Below, piece after piece: positions 1 to 7,510 of a DNA stretch of 36,786 bases. Position 1 is the stretch's first letter. Each line of letters opens with the position of its first letter. The position numbers and the translations under genes are program-made. The notes under the pieces were generated by a model. It was not told the DNA's origin, searched no databases, and saw only the letters and a program-made list of their open reading frames with translations. The DNA comes from JBEVOS01 sp964564595 (GTDB taxonomy: Bacteria > Pseudomonadota > Alphaproteobacteria > Caulobacterales > Aquidulcibacteraceae), in contig CAZMCA010000014.1 in assembly GCA_964564595.1 (NCBI GenBank), forward strand, positions 1 to 36,786. The letters run 5' to 3'.

Positions 1-1
1 G

Positions 2-784
2 TTCATGCTGAAGCTGACGAATGAGATTTTCGGCTCTGGCGATCCGGATGTTGTCGCCGAAAGCGTACGCAGCCGCGATTTTGTCGAGGATGCGCCGGTG
101 GCGGGCGCGGGCGATAGCCGCGGCGTCGATCTGATGCAGACGGCGCAGGTGCTGTTTCAGTATTTCGGGGCGATCACGGAAGACCGGAAGAAAAATCCGC
201 GCGACGATCTCTCCACGATCATTGCGAACGGGCAGATCGACGGCCAGCCGCTCGATCCGATGCAGCAGCTTTCGTACTACGTGATCGTTGCGACCGCGGG
301 GCACGACACGACGTCATCGACCGTTGCGGGAGGCTTGCGTCAGCTGATCCAGAATCCCGAGCAGATGGCGAAGCTCAAGGGCGATCTGTCGCTGCTGCCG
401 AATGCAGTCGAGGAAATGGTGCGCTGGGTGACGCCGGTGAAGCATTTCATGCGCACGGCGATGGAAGATTACGAGCTGCGCGGCCAGAAGATCAAAGCGG
501 GCGACGGGCTGTGCTTGTTCTACTGGTCCGGCAATCGCGACGAAGAGGTGTTTGACGCGCCGTTCTCGTTCCGCGTCGACCGGCCGGTGCAAAAGCAAGT
601 CGCGTTCGGCCACGGCGCGCATCTGTGCTTGGGCATGCATCTGGCGCGCATGGAGATGCGCATTCTCTTTCAGGAACTGCTGCCGCGCCTGCAGGAGATC
701 GAAATCACCGGCACGCCGCGCAACACGCGCGCGAACTTCGTAAGCGGGCTGAAGAGCCTGCCGGTGAAGTATAAGATGACGTGA
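2..784 (+). CDS. Cytochrome P450, C-terminal part (5' end outside window)
   Basis: Haem-thiolate monooxygenase inserting one oxygen atom into a hydrophobic substrate, using electrons from a separate ferredoxin and reductase (none is encoded here). The frame is open to the left edge, so only about 260 of the usual 400-430 residues are present. Counting from the ATG at base 5, the oxygen-activating I-helix motif AGHDTTSS lies near residue 98, the ExxR motif is EEMVR near 138, and the haem loop FGHGAHLCLG at 201-210 puts the proximal cysteine at 208. The stretch WVTPVKHFMRTA after ExxR is typical of bacterial class I P450s acting on terpenoids, steroids or alkyl chains, but the substrate is not predictable. 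It converges with the alpha/beta hydrolase gene across a double-hairpin repeat that may end transcription from both sides. Confidence 0.95.
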   Translation, partial: FMLKLTNEIFGSGDPDVVAESVRSRDFVEDAPVAGAGDSRGVDLMQTAQVLFQYFGAITEDRKKNPRDDLSTIIANGQIDGQPLDPMQQLSYYVIVATAGHDTTSSTVAGGLRQLIQNPEQMAKLKGDLSLLPNAVEEMVRWVTPVKHFMRTAMEDYELRGQKIKAGDGLCLFYWSGNRDEEVFDAPFSFRVDRPVQKQVAFGHGAHLCLGMHLARMEMRILFQELLPRLQEIEITGTPRNTRANFVSGLKSLPVKYKMT

Positions 785-803
785 CACTGGCGCCGCCGCT
801 TTT

Positions 804-945
804 CCCTCCCCGCGAGGGGAGGGTGTCGCGCGAAGCGCGACGGGTGGGGCGGCGGCGTTTGGTTTTCCGGTTGGCGTCGTGCATCCACCCCACCCGTCGT
901 CACGCCGCCTTGCGCCGCGACGACACCCTCCCCTCAAGGGGAGGG
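804..945. repeat. Double-hairpin repeat, copy A
   Basis: Full copy of the palindromic family in this window. The left hairpin pairs CCCTCCCC (804-811) with GGGGAGGG (816-823). A second small hairpin pairs GTCGCGC (825-831) with GCGCGAC (835-841), followed by a GGGTGGGG box. After a central spacer the same modules return inverted: CCCCACCC, a GTCGTC/GACGAC stem, and CCCTCCCC (926-933) pairing with GGGGAGGG (938-945). It fills the gap between two convergent genes, where it could act as a bidirectional terminator, though no T-run is present. Confidence 0.85.
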
Positions 946-970
946 ACGAAGGTTGCGTGCGCGGGATACG

Positions 971-1924
971 TTAGCGCGTTGCTTCGACGATCGCTGCGAG
1001 CGCGGTTGGCGCGCTGATGGCGCTGATGTGGTCGACGCCCGGGAGCACGCGCACGGCGACGTTCGGGTTCACGGCGTGGAACGTTGGTTCGTAGCGGTCG
1101 GCGTACATGAGCGCGTCGTCTGTGCCGGCGATCACGGTGAGCGGGGCGCGGGCGTTGCGGATGTCGGTGGCGAAATCCTCGTGCGCGGCAAAGCCCATCA
1201 TCATGCGGTAGCTCCAGGCGCGGGTGACGTTTTCGTTGTCGCCCGCCGCGAAGGCGAGCACGGGCAGGCCTTGCAGCGCGCTGATGTGCGCGCGGTCAAG
1301 GATCGAGAGCGCGACGATGCGCGGAATGTTCGGGCGCGCCCATTCGCCGTTGCCGGGGCGCGTCGTCGGGGCGGCGTGCCCGAGATAAGGCGCGATCAGG
1401 ATGGTGCGCGCGAACGGCGCGCCCTGCGGCGAGGCCGCGAGCTTCAAAGCAAAGCCGCCGCCGGAGGAATGGCCGATCAGGATGCGGGGCGCAGCCGGCG
1501 TTTCGGTTGCGATGTGCGCGAGGAAGTCGGCCGCGTCGTCTTCCTGCTGGCCGATGTAAGCGATGTCGCCGCGTTCGCCCGATTGGCCCTGGCCGCGAAT
1601 GTCGAGCGCGTAGGCGGTGACGCCGTCGGCGGCGAGCGCGTGGCCAAGGGCGGCCATGTCGCGGCTCGAACCGGCCGAGCCGTGGATCAGCACGGCGATC
1701 GCGCGCGGCGCGGCGGGGGCCGGGAAGGCGCGGAACGCGAGGCTGGTCCCGTCGCGCGCGGCAAAGGTTTGCACCTCGGGCTGGGCGACGCGCGGTGCGG
1801 CGCGGATCGCGTCGGTGACGCTCGCGAGCGGCGGCGGGTTCTGCATCGGCCAGGCGAGGGCGGCGCCAAGGGCGATCAGCGGAAGGGTGATGAGGGTGAG
1901 GATGTGCTTGATCATGAGCGCCAC
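971..1924 (-). CDS. Alpha/beta hydrolase with N-terminal signal/anchor (lysophospholipase-like)
   Basis: Serine hydrolase of 317 residues. A hydrophobic segment at about residues 5-26 is a Sec signal peptide or membrane anchor, so the enzyme probably acts in the envelope. Visible motifs are the oxyanion region HGSAGSSRDM near 81, the nucleophile elbow GHSSGGG with Ser153, an acid in GTDDALM near 269, and the histidine of GVDHISA near 299. The layout resembles the monoacylglycerol lipase/lysophospholipase (Hydrolase_4) group, but the substrate cannot be read. The ATG at 1915 (MIKHILT) is an equally good start. It ends close to the double-hairpin repeat shared with the upstream P450. Confidence 0.9.
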   Translation of the reverse strand: MALMIKHILTLITLPLIALGAALAWPMQNPPPLASVTDAIRAAPRVAQPEVQTFAARDGTSLAFRAFPAPAAPRAIAVLIHGSAGSSRDMAALGHALAADGVTAYALDIRGQGQSGERGDIAYIGQQEDDAADFLAHIATETPAAPRILIGHSSGGGFALKLAASPQGAPFARTILIAPYLGHAAPTTRPGNGEWARPNIPRIVALSILDRAHISALQGLPVLAFAAGDNENVTRAWSYRMMMGFAAHEDFATDIRNARAPLTVIAGTDDALMYADRYEPTFHAVNPNVAVRVLPGVDHISAISAPTALAAIVEATR

Positions 1925-2029
1925 GCTAGCGGCGCTTTGGCCGGGCGTGCGGCCAGCTACGTGGAGCTGCGCGGCGCGTGCGCGAAACGGCGCGGCGTGC
2001 TGTTCGCGAAGCGCGAAACGCTCCCCTCC

Positions 2030-2554
2030 CTAGGCGAAGTCGTTGATCGCGTCGTCGGCGCGGCGCGGCCAGGCGCTGGCGGGGAGGCCGCAGTTTACTG
2101 GGTCGAAGGAGTCGCGGGTGAGGACGACGGCGTTGGTCGGCGTTTCCTCGACGCGCACGGAGCTCACGCAGAAGGGAAGATCGCTGGCGCGCAGGAACGC
2201 GTCGAGCTTCAGCCAGAACACGGCGGCGAGCGCTTCGGTGGTCGGGTCGCCTTCGAAGGTCATGATGCGCGCCAGGCGCTCGGGCTCGTGCTCGCGGAAG
2301 AAGGCGATCAGCGGATCGGCGCTGTTGAGCTGGAGCGCGTGATCGACGTGGTCGTCGATCCAGCCGTGCCAGCGGGTTTTCACGTCCTCGAACGCCGCGA
2401 GCGCGTTCGAGCCGCCGAAGCGGAAGGACGCCGCGGGCGCGAGCGTGACCTGAACGTGTTCGTTGTGGCCGTGGGGCGTGGCGCACTTGGAGTGCGGATC
2501 GGCCAGCAGCCGGTGCGCCATCGCGTACCGGCGGGTAAATTCAAGCGCGGCCAT
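2030..2554 (-). CDS. queD: 6-carboxytetrahydropterin synthase / 6-pyruvoyl-tetrahydropterin synthase family
   Basis: Tunnelling-fold (T-fold) enzyme. QueD converts dihydroneopterin triphosphate to 6-carboxy-tetrahydropterin, the second step towards preQ0 and queuosine tRNA modification. The 174-residue protein shows the zinc ligand His14 (AHRL), the signature Cys24-x3-His28-Gly-His30 that joins the active-site cysteine to two zinc histidines, the Asp71-His72 pair in DHVDHALQL, a GDPTTEALA segment matching the family NPTxExLA motif, and Glu136/137 for pterin binding. It is longer than E. coli QueD (about 120 residues), with insertions around residues 40-60 and 80-95. No other queuosine gene is nearby. 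The assignment rests on motifs; a PTPS-type activity is possible. Confidence 0.85.
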   Translation of the reverse strand: MAALEFTRRYAMAHRLLADPHSKCATPHGHNEHVQVTLAPAASFRFGGSNALAAFEDVKTRWHGWIDDHVDHALQLNSADPLIAFFREHEPERLARIMTFEGDPTTEALAAVFWLKLDAFLRASDLPFCVSSVRVEETPTNAVVLTRDSFDPVNCGLPASAWPRRADDAINDFA

Positions 2555-2595
2555 TGCGGTCGCCTCCGGAGGCAGACCCGCAGCACAGACGGGCG

Positions 2596-2623
2596 CCGCG
2601 GCGGTCTTTACGGAGCGCCGCGG
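2596..2623 (-). terminator. GC-rich stem-loop downstream of the glycine-zipper lipoprotein
   Basis: Perfect 8-bp inverted repeat CCGCGGCG (2596-2603) / CGCCGCGG (2616-2623) with a 12-nt loop, beginning 20 bp after the stop of the lipoprotein gene on the minus strand. There is no U-tract, so intrinsic termination is only a possibility. Confidence 0.35.
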
Positions 2624-2642
2624 GCCAAAGCAAACCGGATGC

Positions 2643-2891
2643 TTACTTGTGGTTGGTCTTCCAGACCGGGCGGCCGAGATAGACGTCGTCCCGGTCGGTC
2701 ACGTAGCCGGTGACCGCGCCCGCGACCGCGCCAACGCCCGCGCCGATCGGGCCGACGACCACGCCGGTGCCCGCGCCGACCATCGCGCCGGAGAGGGCCC
2801 GGTCGCCCTGGGTGGTGCCGCAGGCGGCGAGGCCAGCGGCCAGTGCGCCAACTACAACCAATTTGGCCGCGATAATCTTGGTCGTGCTCAT
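2643..2891 (-). CDS. Small glycine-zipper lipoprotein
   Basis: An 82-residue outer-membrane or periplasmic lipoprotein candidate. The N-terminus has a lysine-containing n-region, a hydrophobic stretch, and a lipobox ending LAAC with Cys24 as the lipidated residue. Residues 34-66 are a glycine zipper (GAMVGAGTGVVVGPIGAG and onwards), as in SlyB/17 kDa-antigen-like and Rick_17kDa proteins, where the glycine-rich helices pack in the membrane. A short polar tail with several Asp, Lys and Arg follows. Role unknown; such proteins are commonly linked to envelope integrity. It stands alone, with a stem-loop after it. Confidence 0.85.
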   Translation of the reverse strand: MSTTKIIAAKLVVVGALAAGLAACGTTQGDRALSGAMVGAGTGVVVGPIGAGVGAVAGAVTGYVTDRDDVYLGRPVWKTNHK

Positions 2892-2985
2892 CAGAATTCT
2901 CCTGAGTTCCGCGCATATACGCCGGAAGAGCCCCCCGGTTCCATGCGCGGAACTGGTGAAGCGCGCGTTAAGACGTCGCGGGCGG

Positions 2986-3939
2986 CTAGAACCAGCGCCG
3001 CCATTTGGCGATGCCGAAGAGCGCGGCGGGCGCGAGCAGCATCAGGCTAAAGCCGATCCACGGGCCCCAGGCTTCCTTGAACCACGTCATGTGCTCAAAG
3101 TTCATGCCGAACACGGACGCGATGAGTGTCGGCGGCACGAATGCGATGGTCGCGACCGAGAGCGCCTTAAGGATTTCGTTCTGATTGACGCTGACCATGC
3201 CGACCGCGGCGTCGAGCAAGAACACGAGGCGCTGTTGCAGCGCATCGCCGTGGCGTTCGAGCTCTTGCAGGTCGCGCCGCAGGCTCGCGAGGTGCTGCGC
3301 GTCGAGGCCGTGCTTGTCTGCGAGGGGCGTCGCGTGATTGACGAGCTGCTTCACGGACGCGAGCGAATCCAGCGTTTGCGAAAGCAGCGTGCCGGCAAGG
3401 CCGAGCTTGCGCATGTTGTCCCGCAGGCTCTGCGTCGCCGCCTCACTGAAAATGTCGGCGGCGAGCGCGTTGGTGTCACGCGCGGCTTCGGCGATCCGGT
3501 CGGCGAGGCGTTCGACCACGCCGTCGATCAGCGCGATAAAAACGTCGGCGCCAGTCTCTGAGCATTGCACGCGCGCGGAGGCGCGCCCTTCGCCGATCTC
3601 GAACGCGCGCGGCCGCACCGTGCGCACCGTGACGAGCTTGCCGCCGACGAGCACGAACATCACTGCGTCCGCGACGAACGGGCCATCGTCCCGCCGGCCC
3701 AGCAGAGTGGCTGTCATGATCAGCGCGTTGTTCTCGGTGTAGAAGCGCGCGCTGTCTTCGAGGGCCGCGCGCTCGGCATGGGTCGGCACGTCGATCGCGA
3801 GCGCCTGCTCGACATAGGCCTCTTCCTGCTCGGTCGGGTTTTCCAGATCGATCCAAAGCGCGCGCTCATCGTTCGGCGCGAGGCCCTGGGTCGGGGAGAG
3901 GGACTCGCCAGGCGCGGTGCGGGCGTAGGTCGTGATCAT
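2986..3939 (-). CDS. CorA-family divalent metal ion transporter
   Basis: Inner-membrane Mg2+/Co2+ or Zn2+ channel of the CorA/ZntB superfamily, 317 residues, as usual for the family. A long cytoplasmic alpha/beta domain (about residues 1-250, with the pore-lining helix rich in charged residues) precedes two C-terminal transmembrane helices. The first ends in the diagnostic GMN motif (SVFGMNFEHM), followed by a loop containing KEAWGPW, the second helix, and a basic tail KWRRWF. Family members assemble as pentamers. The wording of the N-terminal domain (WIDLENPT near 30) fits the ZntB-like branch, so Zn2+ rather than Mg2+ is possible. It lies downstream of the membrane-protein gene on the same strand, separated by a GC hairpin. 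Confidence 0.93.
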   Translation of the reverse strand: MITTYARTAPGESLSPTQGLAPNDERALWIDLENPTEQEEAYVEQALAIDVPTHAERAALEDSARFYTENNALIMTATLLGRRDDGPFVADAVMFVLVGGKLVTVRTVRPRAFEIGEGRASARVQCSETGADVFIALIDGVVERLADRIAEAARDTNALAADIFSEAATQSLRDNMRKLGLAGTLLSQTLDSLASVKQLVNHATPLADKHGLDAQHLASLRRDLQELERHGDALQQRLVFLLDAAVGMVSVNQNEILKALSVATIAFVPPTLIASVFGMNFEHMTWFKEAWGPWIGFSLMLLAPAALFGIAKWRRWF

Positions 3940-3977
3940 GGGAGCGTGGTGCGCTGATGCGCGGAGCCGGGCAACTC

Positions 3978-4000
3978 CCCCTCCCCTAGAGGGGGAGGGG
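3978..4000. repeat. Single-hairpin relative of the double-hairpin repeats (copy B)
   Basis: Nine-bp stem CCCCTCCCC (3978-3986) / GGGGAGGGG (3992-4000) with a 5-nt loop, between the membrane-protein gene and corA-like gene, both leftward. It matches one terminal hairpin of the full repeats, without the inner modules. It may attenuate transcription into the transporter gene. Confidence 0.7.
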
Positions 4001-4006
4001 AAGCGC

Positions 4007-4447
4007 TCACACCATCGTCGCGACGAAGAGGATGAAGAGCACGATCACGCCGATCGCGGCGTAGACCGCGTATTGGGGCCACTTCTCGGCGTTCGTGAGC
4101 ACGGGCGGTTCGGCTGGCTCGGTGTAGCCTTGCGCGAGCAGGTTTTGGTAGATCGCTTCCTGGCTGCCCCACACGCGCCAAGCGACCAGTGCGCCAATCG
4201 CGGCGAACGCGGGGACCGCCATCGCGGCCATGACGAACGCCGTGCCGTAATCGCCCGTCCATTTCCACTCGGTGGGCATGTCGCGATATTCGATCGTCGA
4301 CCCGCCGCTGAATGCGAACATCAGCACAGGAAACATGAGGCCGCCGAGCGCGCCGATGCCGGCCGCGCGCGCGACGGCCGTCATGCGCCCAAGCTTGCGG
4401 CGCTTGCCCCACAGATAGAGCTGCAGCTGCGCTTGCTTCTCGTTCAT
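4007..4447 (-). CDS. Three-helix membrane protein of unknown function
   Basis: A 146-residue protein not recognised as a named family. It starts with a charged segment (MNEKQAQLQLYLWGKRRK) and has transmembrane segments at about residues 24-46, 68-92 and 125-145. A soluble loop between helices 1 and 2 contains EYRDMPTEWKWTGDYG, and a proline-rich stretch follows helix 2. The third helix ends the protein with almost no tail. It sits 20 bp after the phosphotransferase gene and upstream of the CorA gene, all on the minus strand, so co-transcription is likely. The layout of open frame and hydrophobicity supports a real gene. Confidence 0.75.
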   Translation of the reverse strand: MNEKQAQLQLYLWGKRRKLGRMTAVARAAGIGALGGLMFPVLMFAFSGGSTIEYRDMPTEWKWTGDYGTAFVMAAMAVPAFAAIGALVAWRVWGSQEAIYQNLLAQGYTEPAEPPVLTNAEKWPQYAVYAAIGVIVLFILFVATMV

Positions 4448-4467
4448 GCCGTGCCCCCGCGCGGAGG

Positions 4468-5550
4468 TTAGGTCATGCCCGCGCGCTGCGCGAAGTGATA
4501 CGCCGTCTTGGCGAGCGGGACGACGCGATCGGCTTGCGCGACCGCGTGGCCGCTATTGGCCGTGCCGTCACGGACGCGCCCGACGATGCCCTGCAAAATG
4601 CCGGCGAGCCGGAACATGTTGTAGGCGAAGTACCAATCGGTTTGCGGCAGGCCGCTCCGGCCCGTCGTTTCGCAATAGAGCGCGACGTATTCTTCCATCG
4701 TCGGAATGCCGAGCTCTTTGAGCGGCAGCGATGACAGCCCCGCGCGGCCATTCGCTGGCTGCACCCAGTTCATCAAGTGGTAGGTGAAGTCGCCGAGCGG
4801 ATCGCCGAGCGTCGACAATTCCCAATCGATCACCGCGAGCACGCGCGGCTCAGTCGGGTGGAGGATCATGTTGTCGAGGCGATAGTCGCCATGAACGATC
4901 GAGGTCGTTTCGCCCGGCGGGATCGTCTTCGGGAGCCAATCGATGAGCTTATCCATCTCCGGAATCGTCATCGTTTCGGAGAGTTTGTACTGCTTGGTCC
5001 AGCGATCGATCTGGCGCGCGAAGTAGGAGCCGGCTTTACCGAAATCTTCCAGACCCACGGCCTTGTAATCGACGTTGTGCAGCGCGCCGAGCGCCTTGAC
5101 CTTCGCTTCGTAGATCGCGCGGCGCTCTTTGGGATCCATGCCGGGCAGCGTGCCGTCCCACAGGATGCGGCCCTGCACGTTGTCCATGATGTAGAAGATC
5201 GTGCCGATCACGCCCTCATCCATGCAGAGCGCGTAAGGGCGCGCGACGGGATAGCCCGTCGGGTAAAGCGCGTTGATGACTCTGAATTCGCGATCGACGG
5301 CGTGCGCGCTTGGCAGCAATTTGCCCGGCGGCTTCCTGCGCATCACGTAGCTCTTGGCGGGCGTTTGCAGGAGGAAGGTCGGGTTCGATTGGCCGCCTTT
5401 GAACTTCAGCACCGTCAGCGGGCCCTTGAAGCCTTCGACATTGCCTTCCATCCAGCGCGCGAGGCTGGCTTCATCGAAGCGGTGACGTTCTTCGACAGGC
5501 TCTGCGCCCGTGTTCGCCAGCGTATCGGCGCTGGGGGCTGCTTCGGCCAT
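4468..5550 (-). CDS. Phosphotransferase family protein (APH fold, ACAD10/11-like)
   Basis: Kinase-fold protein of 360 residues from the APH superfamily branch associated with acyl-CoA dehydrogenase metabolism (the ACAD10/11 kinase domain acts on 4-hydroxy fatty acyl-CoA in animals). Visible are a glycine-rich nucleotide loop KFKGGQSNPTFLL (49-61), the lysine-bearing strand SYVMRRKPPG near 67-76, the catalytic loop HGDYRLDN (220-227, Asp222 as base) and the metal-binding IDWE (241-244). The start is well supported: GGAGG lies about 6 nt upstream of the ATG. It diverges from the GNAT gene with about 70 bp between starts. The true substrate here is unknown, although lipid or hydroxy-acid metabolism fits the oxidative enzymes nearby. 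Confidence 0.9.
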   Translation of the reverse strand: MAEAAPSADTLANTGAEPVEERHRFDEASLARWMEGNVEGFKGPLTVLKFKGGQSNPTFLLQTPAKSYVMRRKPPGKLLPSAHAVDREFRVINALYPTGYPVARPYALCMDEGVIGTIFYIMDNVQGRILWDGTLPGMDPKERRAIYEAKVKALGALHNVDYKAVGLEDFGKAGSYFARQIDRWTKQYKLSETMTIPEMDKLIDWLPKTIPPGETTSIVHGDYRLDNMILHPTEPRVLAVIDWELSTLGDPLGDFTYHLMNWVQPANGRAGLSSLPLKELGIPTMEEYVALYCETTGRSGLPQTDWYFAYNMFRLAGILQGIVGRVRDGTANSGHAVAQADRVVPLAKTAYHFAQRAGMT

Positions 5551-5621
5551 GGCGTTCCTCCGTTATTTCCGCGATTAAGTCCGGCAAGGCGCCGTCAACG
5601 TCAAGCGGGAAGGCAGTTGAA

Positions 5622-6143
5622 ATGGGGGTCGAATTTCGCTTCGCGCGGGAGGACGACGCGGGCGCCGTCGCGGCGCTCGTGGAGCGCGCCTATCGCGGAC
5701 CGGAATCGGCGAAAGGGTGGGCGAGCGAGGCGGATATTTTGACCGGACCGCGCTCGAGCGTCGCGGAAATCGCCGGGCTCATCGCGCGCGCCGATAGCCG
5801 GTTTGTGTTGGCCGACGATGCGAGCGGGCTGGCCGCGTGCGCGCTGATCCAGGATCATGGCGACGGGCGCGCTTACTTTGGCATGTTCGCGGTGGCGCCG
5901 GACCGGCAGATCGGCGGGCTTGGCAAGATTGTGATGGCGGAGGCCGAGCGCGCGGTGCGCGATCTGTGGAGCGCGCGGTCGCTCTCGCTCACCGTGATCT
6001 CCATTCGCGACACGCTGATCGCTTGGTACGAGCGGCGCGGCTACGCGCTGACGGGTGAAACCGAGCCGTTCCCGTTTCACGAACACAGCGGCGCGCTGCG
6101 GCGCGATTTTCATTTGGTGGTGATGGCGAAGGCGCTCGGCTAG
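5622..6143 (+). CDS. GNAT-family N-acetyltransferase
   Basis: Acetyl-CoA dependent acyltransferase of 173 residues. The fold is readable: N-terminal strand FRFAREDDAGAVAALVERAY, then FGMFAVAPDRQIGGLGKIVMAEAE (about 92-115), where QIGGLGK is the motif A pyrophosphate loop, then the C-terminal ISIRDTLIAWYERRGYAL, which supplies the tyrosine typical of the active site. The target (small molecule or protein) cannot be predicted. A GGAAGG sequence upstream supports the ATG. Its stop codon shares the tetranucleotide CTAG (6140-6143) with the stop of the convergent VWA gene. Confidence 0.9.
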   Translation: MGVEFRFAREDDAGAVAALVERAYRGPESAKGWASEADILTGPRSSVAEIAGLIARADSRFVLADDASGLAACALIQDHGDGRAYFGMFAVAPDRQIGGLGKIVMAEAERAVRDLWSARSLSLTVISIRDTLIAWYERRGYALTGETEPFPFHEHSGALRRDFHLVVMAKALG

Positions 6144-7510
6144 CGCGGCAGATAGGTGCGTAGGACGTCTTCGATGATGCGTTCGAGTTGGCCGAGCGTG
6201 GCGCATTGCTTCGTCACCGCGGTGAACCGCGAATACACCTTCATCACGCTATCGCCCGAGCCCCAGAAGCTTTCGGGTTCTGGGTTGAGCCAGATGATGG
6301 CGCGTGAGCGCTTTTGGATGGCGCGGATGAGATCGAGGCGCGGATCGGCGTGGTTGGAGCGCGCGTCGCCAAGGATGAACACGGTCGTCCGCCGGTCGAG
6401 ATCGGAGAGATGCTCCAGGCAGAAGTCTTCAAGCGAGCGGCCATAGTCGGTTTGCTGATAGCCGATCCGGTCGAGCACGCTCTTGATCGCGACCTCGACG
6501 TTGCTCTCGTCCAGAATGTCATCGACCGGCACGCAGCGCCCCGAGAACGCATAAGCGTGCATGCTCTCAACGACTTCGTTCAGCGAATAGAGGAAGAGCA
6601 GCAGGAAATGCGCGGCGGCGGCGACGGACTTGGAAACGTCGCACAGCACGACGAGCTTGGGCTTTTCGATCGTCTCGGTCTTCCAGACCATCTCGAACGG
6701 AATGCCGCCGTAGCCCATGCTTTTGCGCAGCGTGCGCCGCACATCCAAGACGCCTTTGCGTGAGCGCTTCTGTTGGCGCGAATATTTCGCGGCGAGGCGC
6801 TTGGCCATGCGCCGGACCAGCGATTTCATCATCTGGAAATCGTCTGGATCGATCCGCTCGCCGGTCATGTTCTTGTCGGCGAGGAGATCTTCGCGCGTGC
6901 GGCGGCCATTTTCCTTGGCGTAGAGATCGTATTGGCGATCGACGAAGCGGGAGGCGTCGTCCATCAGCGCTTTGCGGCCTTTGGCGAGCCGGTCGGCGAG
7001 ATCGCCGTCACGCTCGCCGCCGCGGCGGTGCAGATCGGCGATGCGTTTTTCGACCGCGTCGATGCCCATCGCATCGAGGATGCGTCGCGTGAACGGGCGG
7101 CGCTGCGTGGCGGCGCGAATGTTCGTGGCTTCGACTTTGGCGGCGGCGACTTCCATCGCGTGGGCAAGGCCCGTCGCGTCGCCCGAGAGGATCATCGCGG
7201 CGAGCGGGGAGCCGCCGCTGTCGTCATCGTCAGCGTCGCCCGCGCTTTCGAGCGTCTCTGAGGCGGAGAATTCTTGGCGCGCGAAGAAATTGTCGAAGCA
7301 ATGGTCGAAGTGCTCGACCTCGACGGCGGACTTCGCGAGCGTCGCGCAGAGGCTGTCGCGCAGCAATTCGCGGTCCGCGTAGCCGATCTCGGCGACGGCG
7401 CGGTGCGCGTCGATCGCTTCGGCCGGCGTGATCTGGACTTCGACGGCTTTCAACGCACGCAGGAAGTTTTCCAGCGTGCGTTGCATTGCGCCGTCAGCGG
7501 CGGTGGTCAC
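6140..7510 (-). CDS. VWA domain protein, CoxE-like, partner of MoxR ATPase
   Basis: A 456-residue protein with a C-terminal von Willebrand factor A domain of the CoxE type. The metal-ion-dependent adhesion site is DVSKS at about 291-295. The N-terminal half is helical and charged, with an acidic run DADDDDS near residue 94-98. CoxE/VWA proteins act with MoxR-type AAA+ ATPases to remodel or insert cofactors into target enzymes. Here the GTG start at 7510 overlaps the TGA of the MoxR gene (GTGA), which indicates translational coupling and is why this start was chosen; the open frame further upstream reads antisense-like, arginine-rich sequence. The client enzyme is not obvious; no CO dehydrogenase or methanol dehydrogenase gene is in the window. 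Stop shared with the convergent GNAT gene at CTAG. Confidence 0.9.
   Translation of the reverse strand: MTTAADGAMQRTLENFLRALKAVEVQITPAEAIDAHRAVAEIGYADRELLRDSLCATLAKSAVEVEHFDHCFDNFFARQEFSASETLESAGDADDDDSGGSPLAAMILSGDATGLAHAMEVAAAKVEATNIRAATQRRPFTRRILDAMGIDAVEKRIADLHRRGGERDGDLADRLAKGRKALMDDASRFVDRQYDLYAKENGRRTREDLLADKNMTGERIDPDDFQMMKSLVRRMAKRLAAKYSRQQKRSRKGVLDVRRTLRKSMGYGGIPFEMVWKTETIEKPKLVVLCDVSKSVAAAAHFLLLFLYSLNEVVESMHAYAFSGRCVPVDDILDESNVEVAIKSVLDRIGYQQTDYGRSLEDFCLEHLSDLDRRTTVFILGDARSNHADPRLDLIRAIQKRSRAIIWLNPEPESFWGSGDSVMKVYSRFTAVTKQCATLGQLERIIEDVLRTYLPR

Noticed and set aside
953..2713. A 586-codon plus-strand open frame opposite the hydrolase and queD genes
   Set aside because: It is arginine/glycine-rich, antisense to well-supported genes, and results from low stop frequency in GC-rich DNA.
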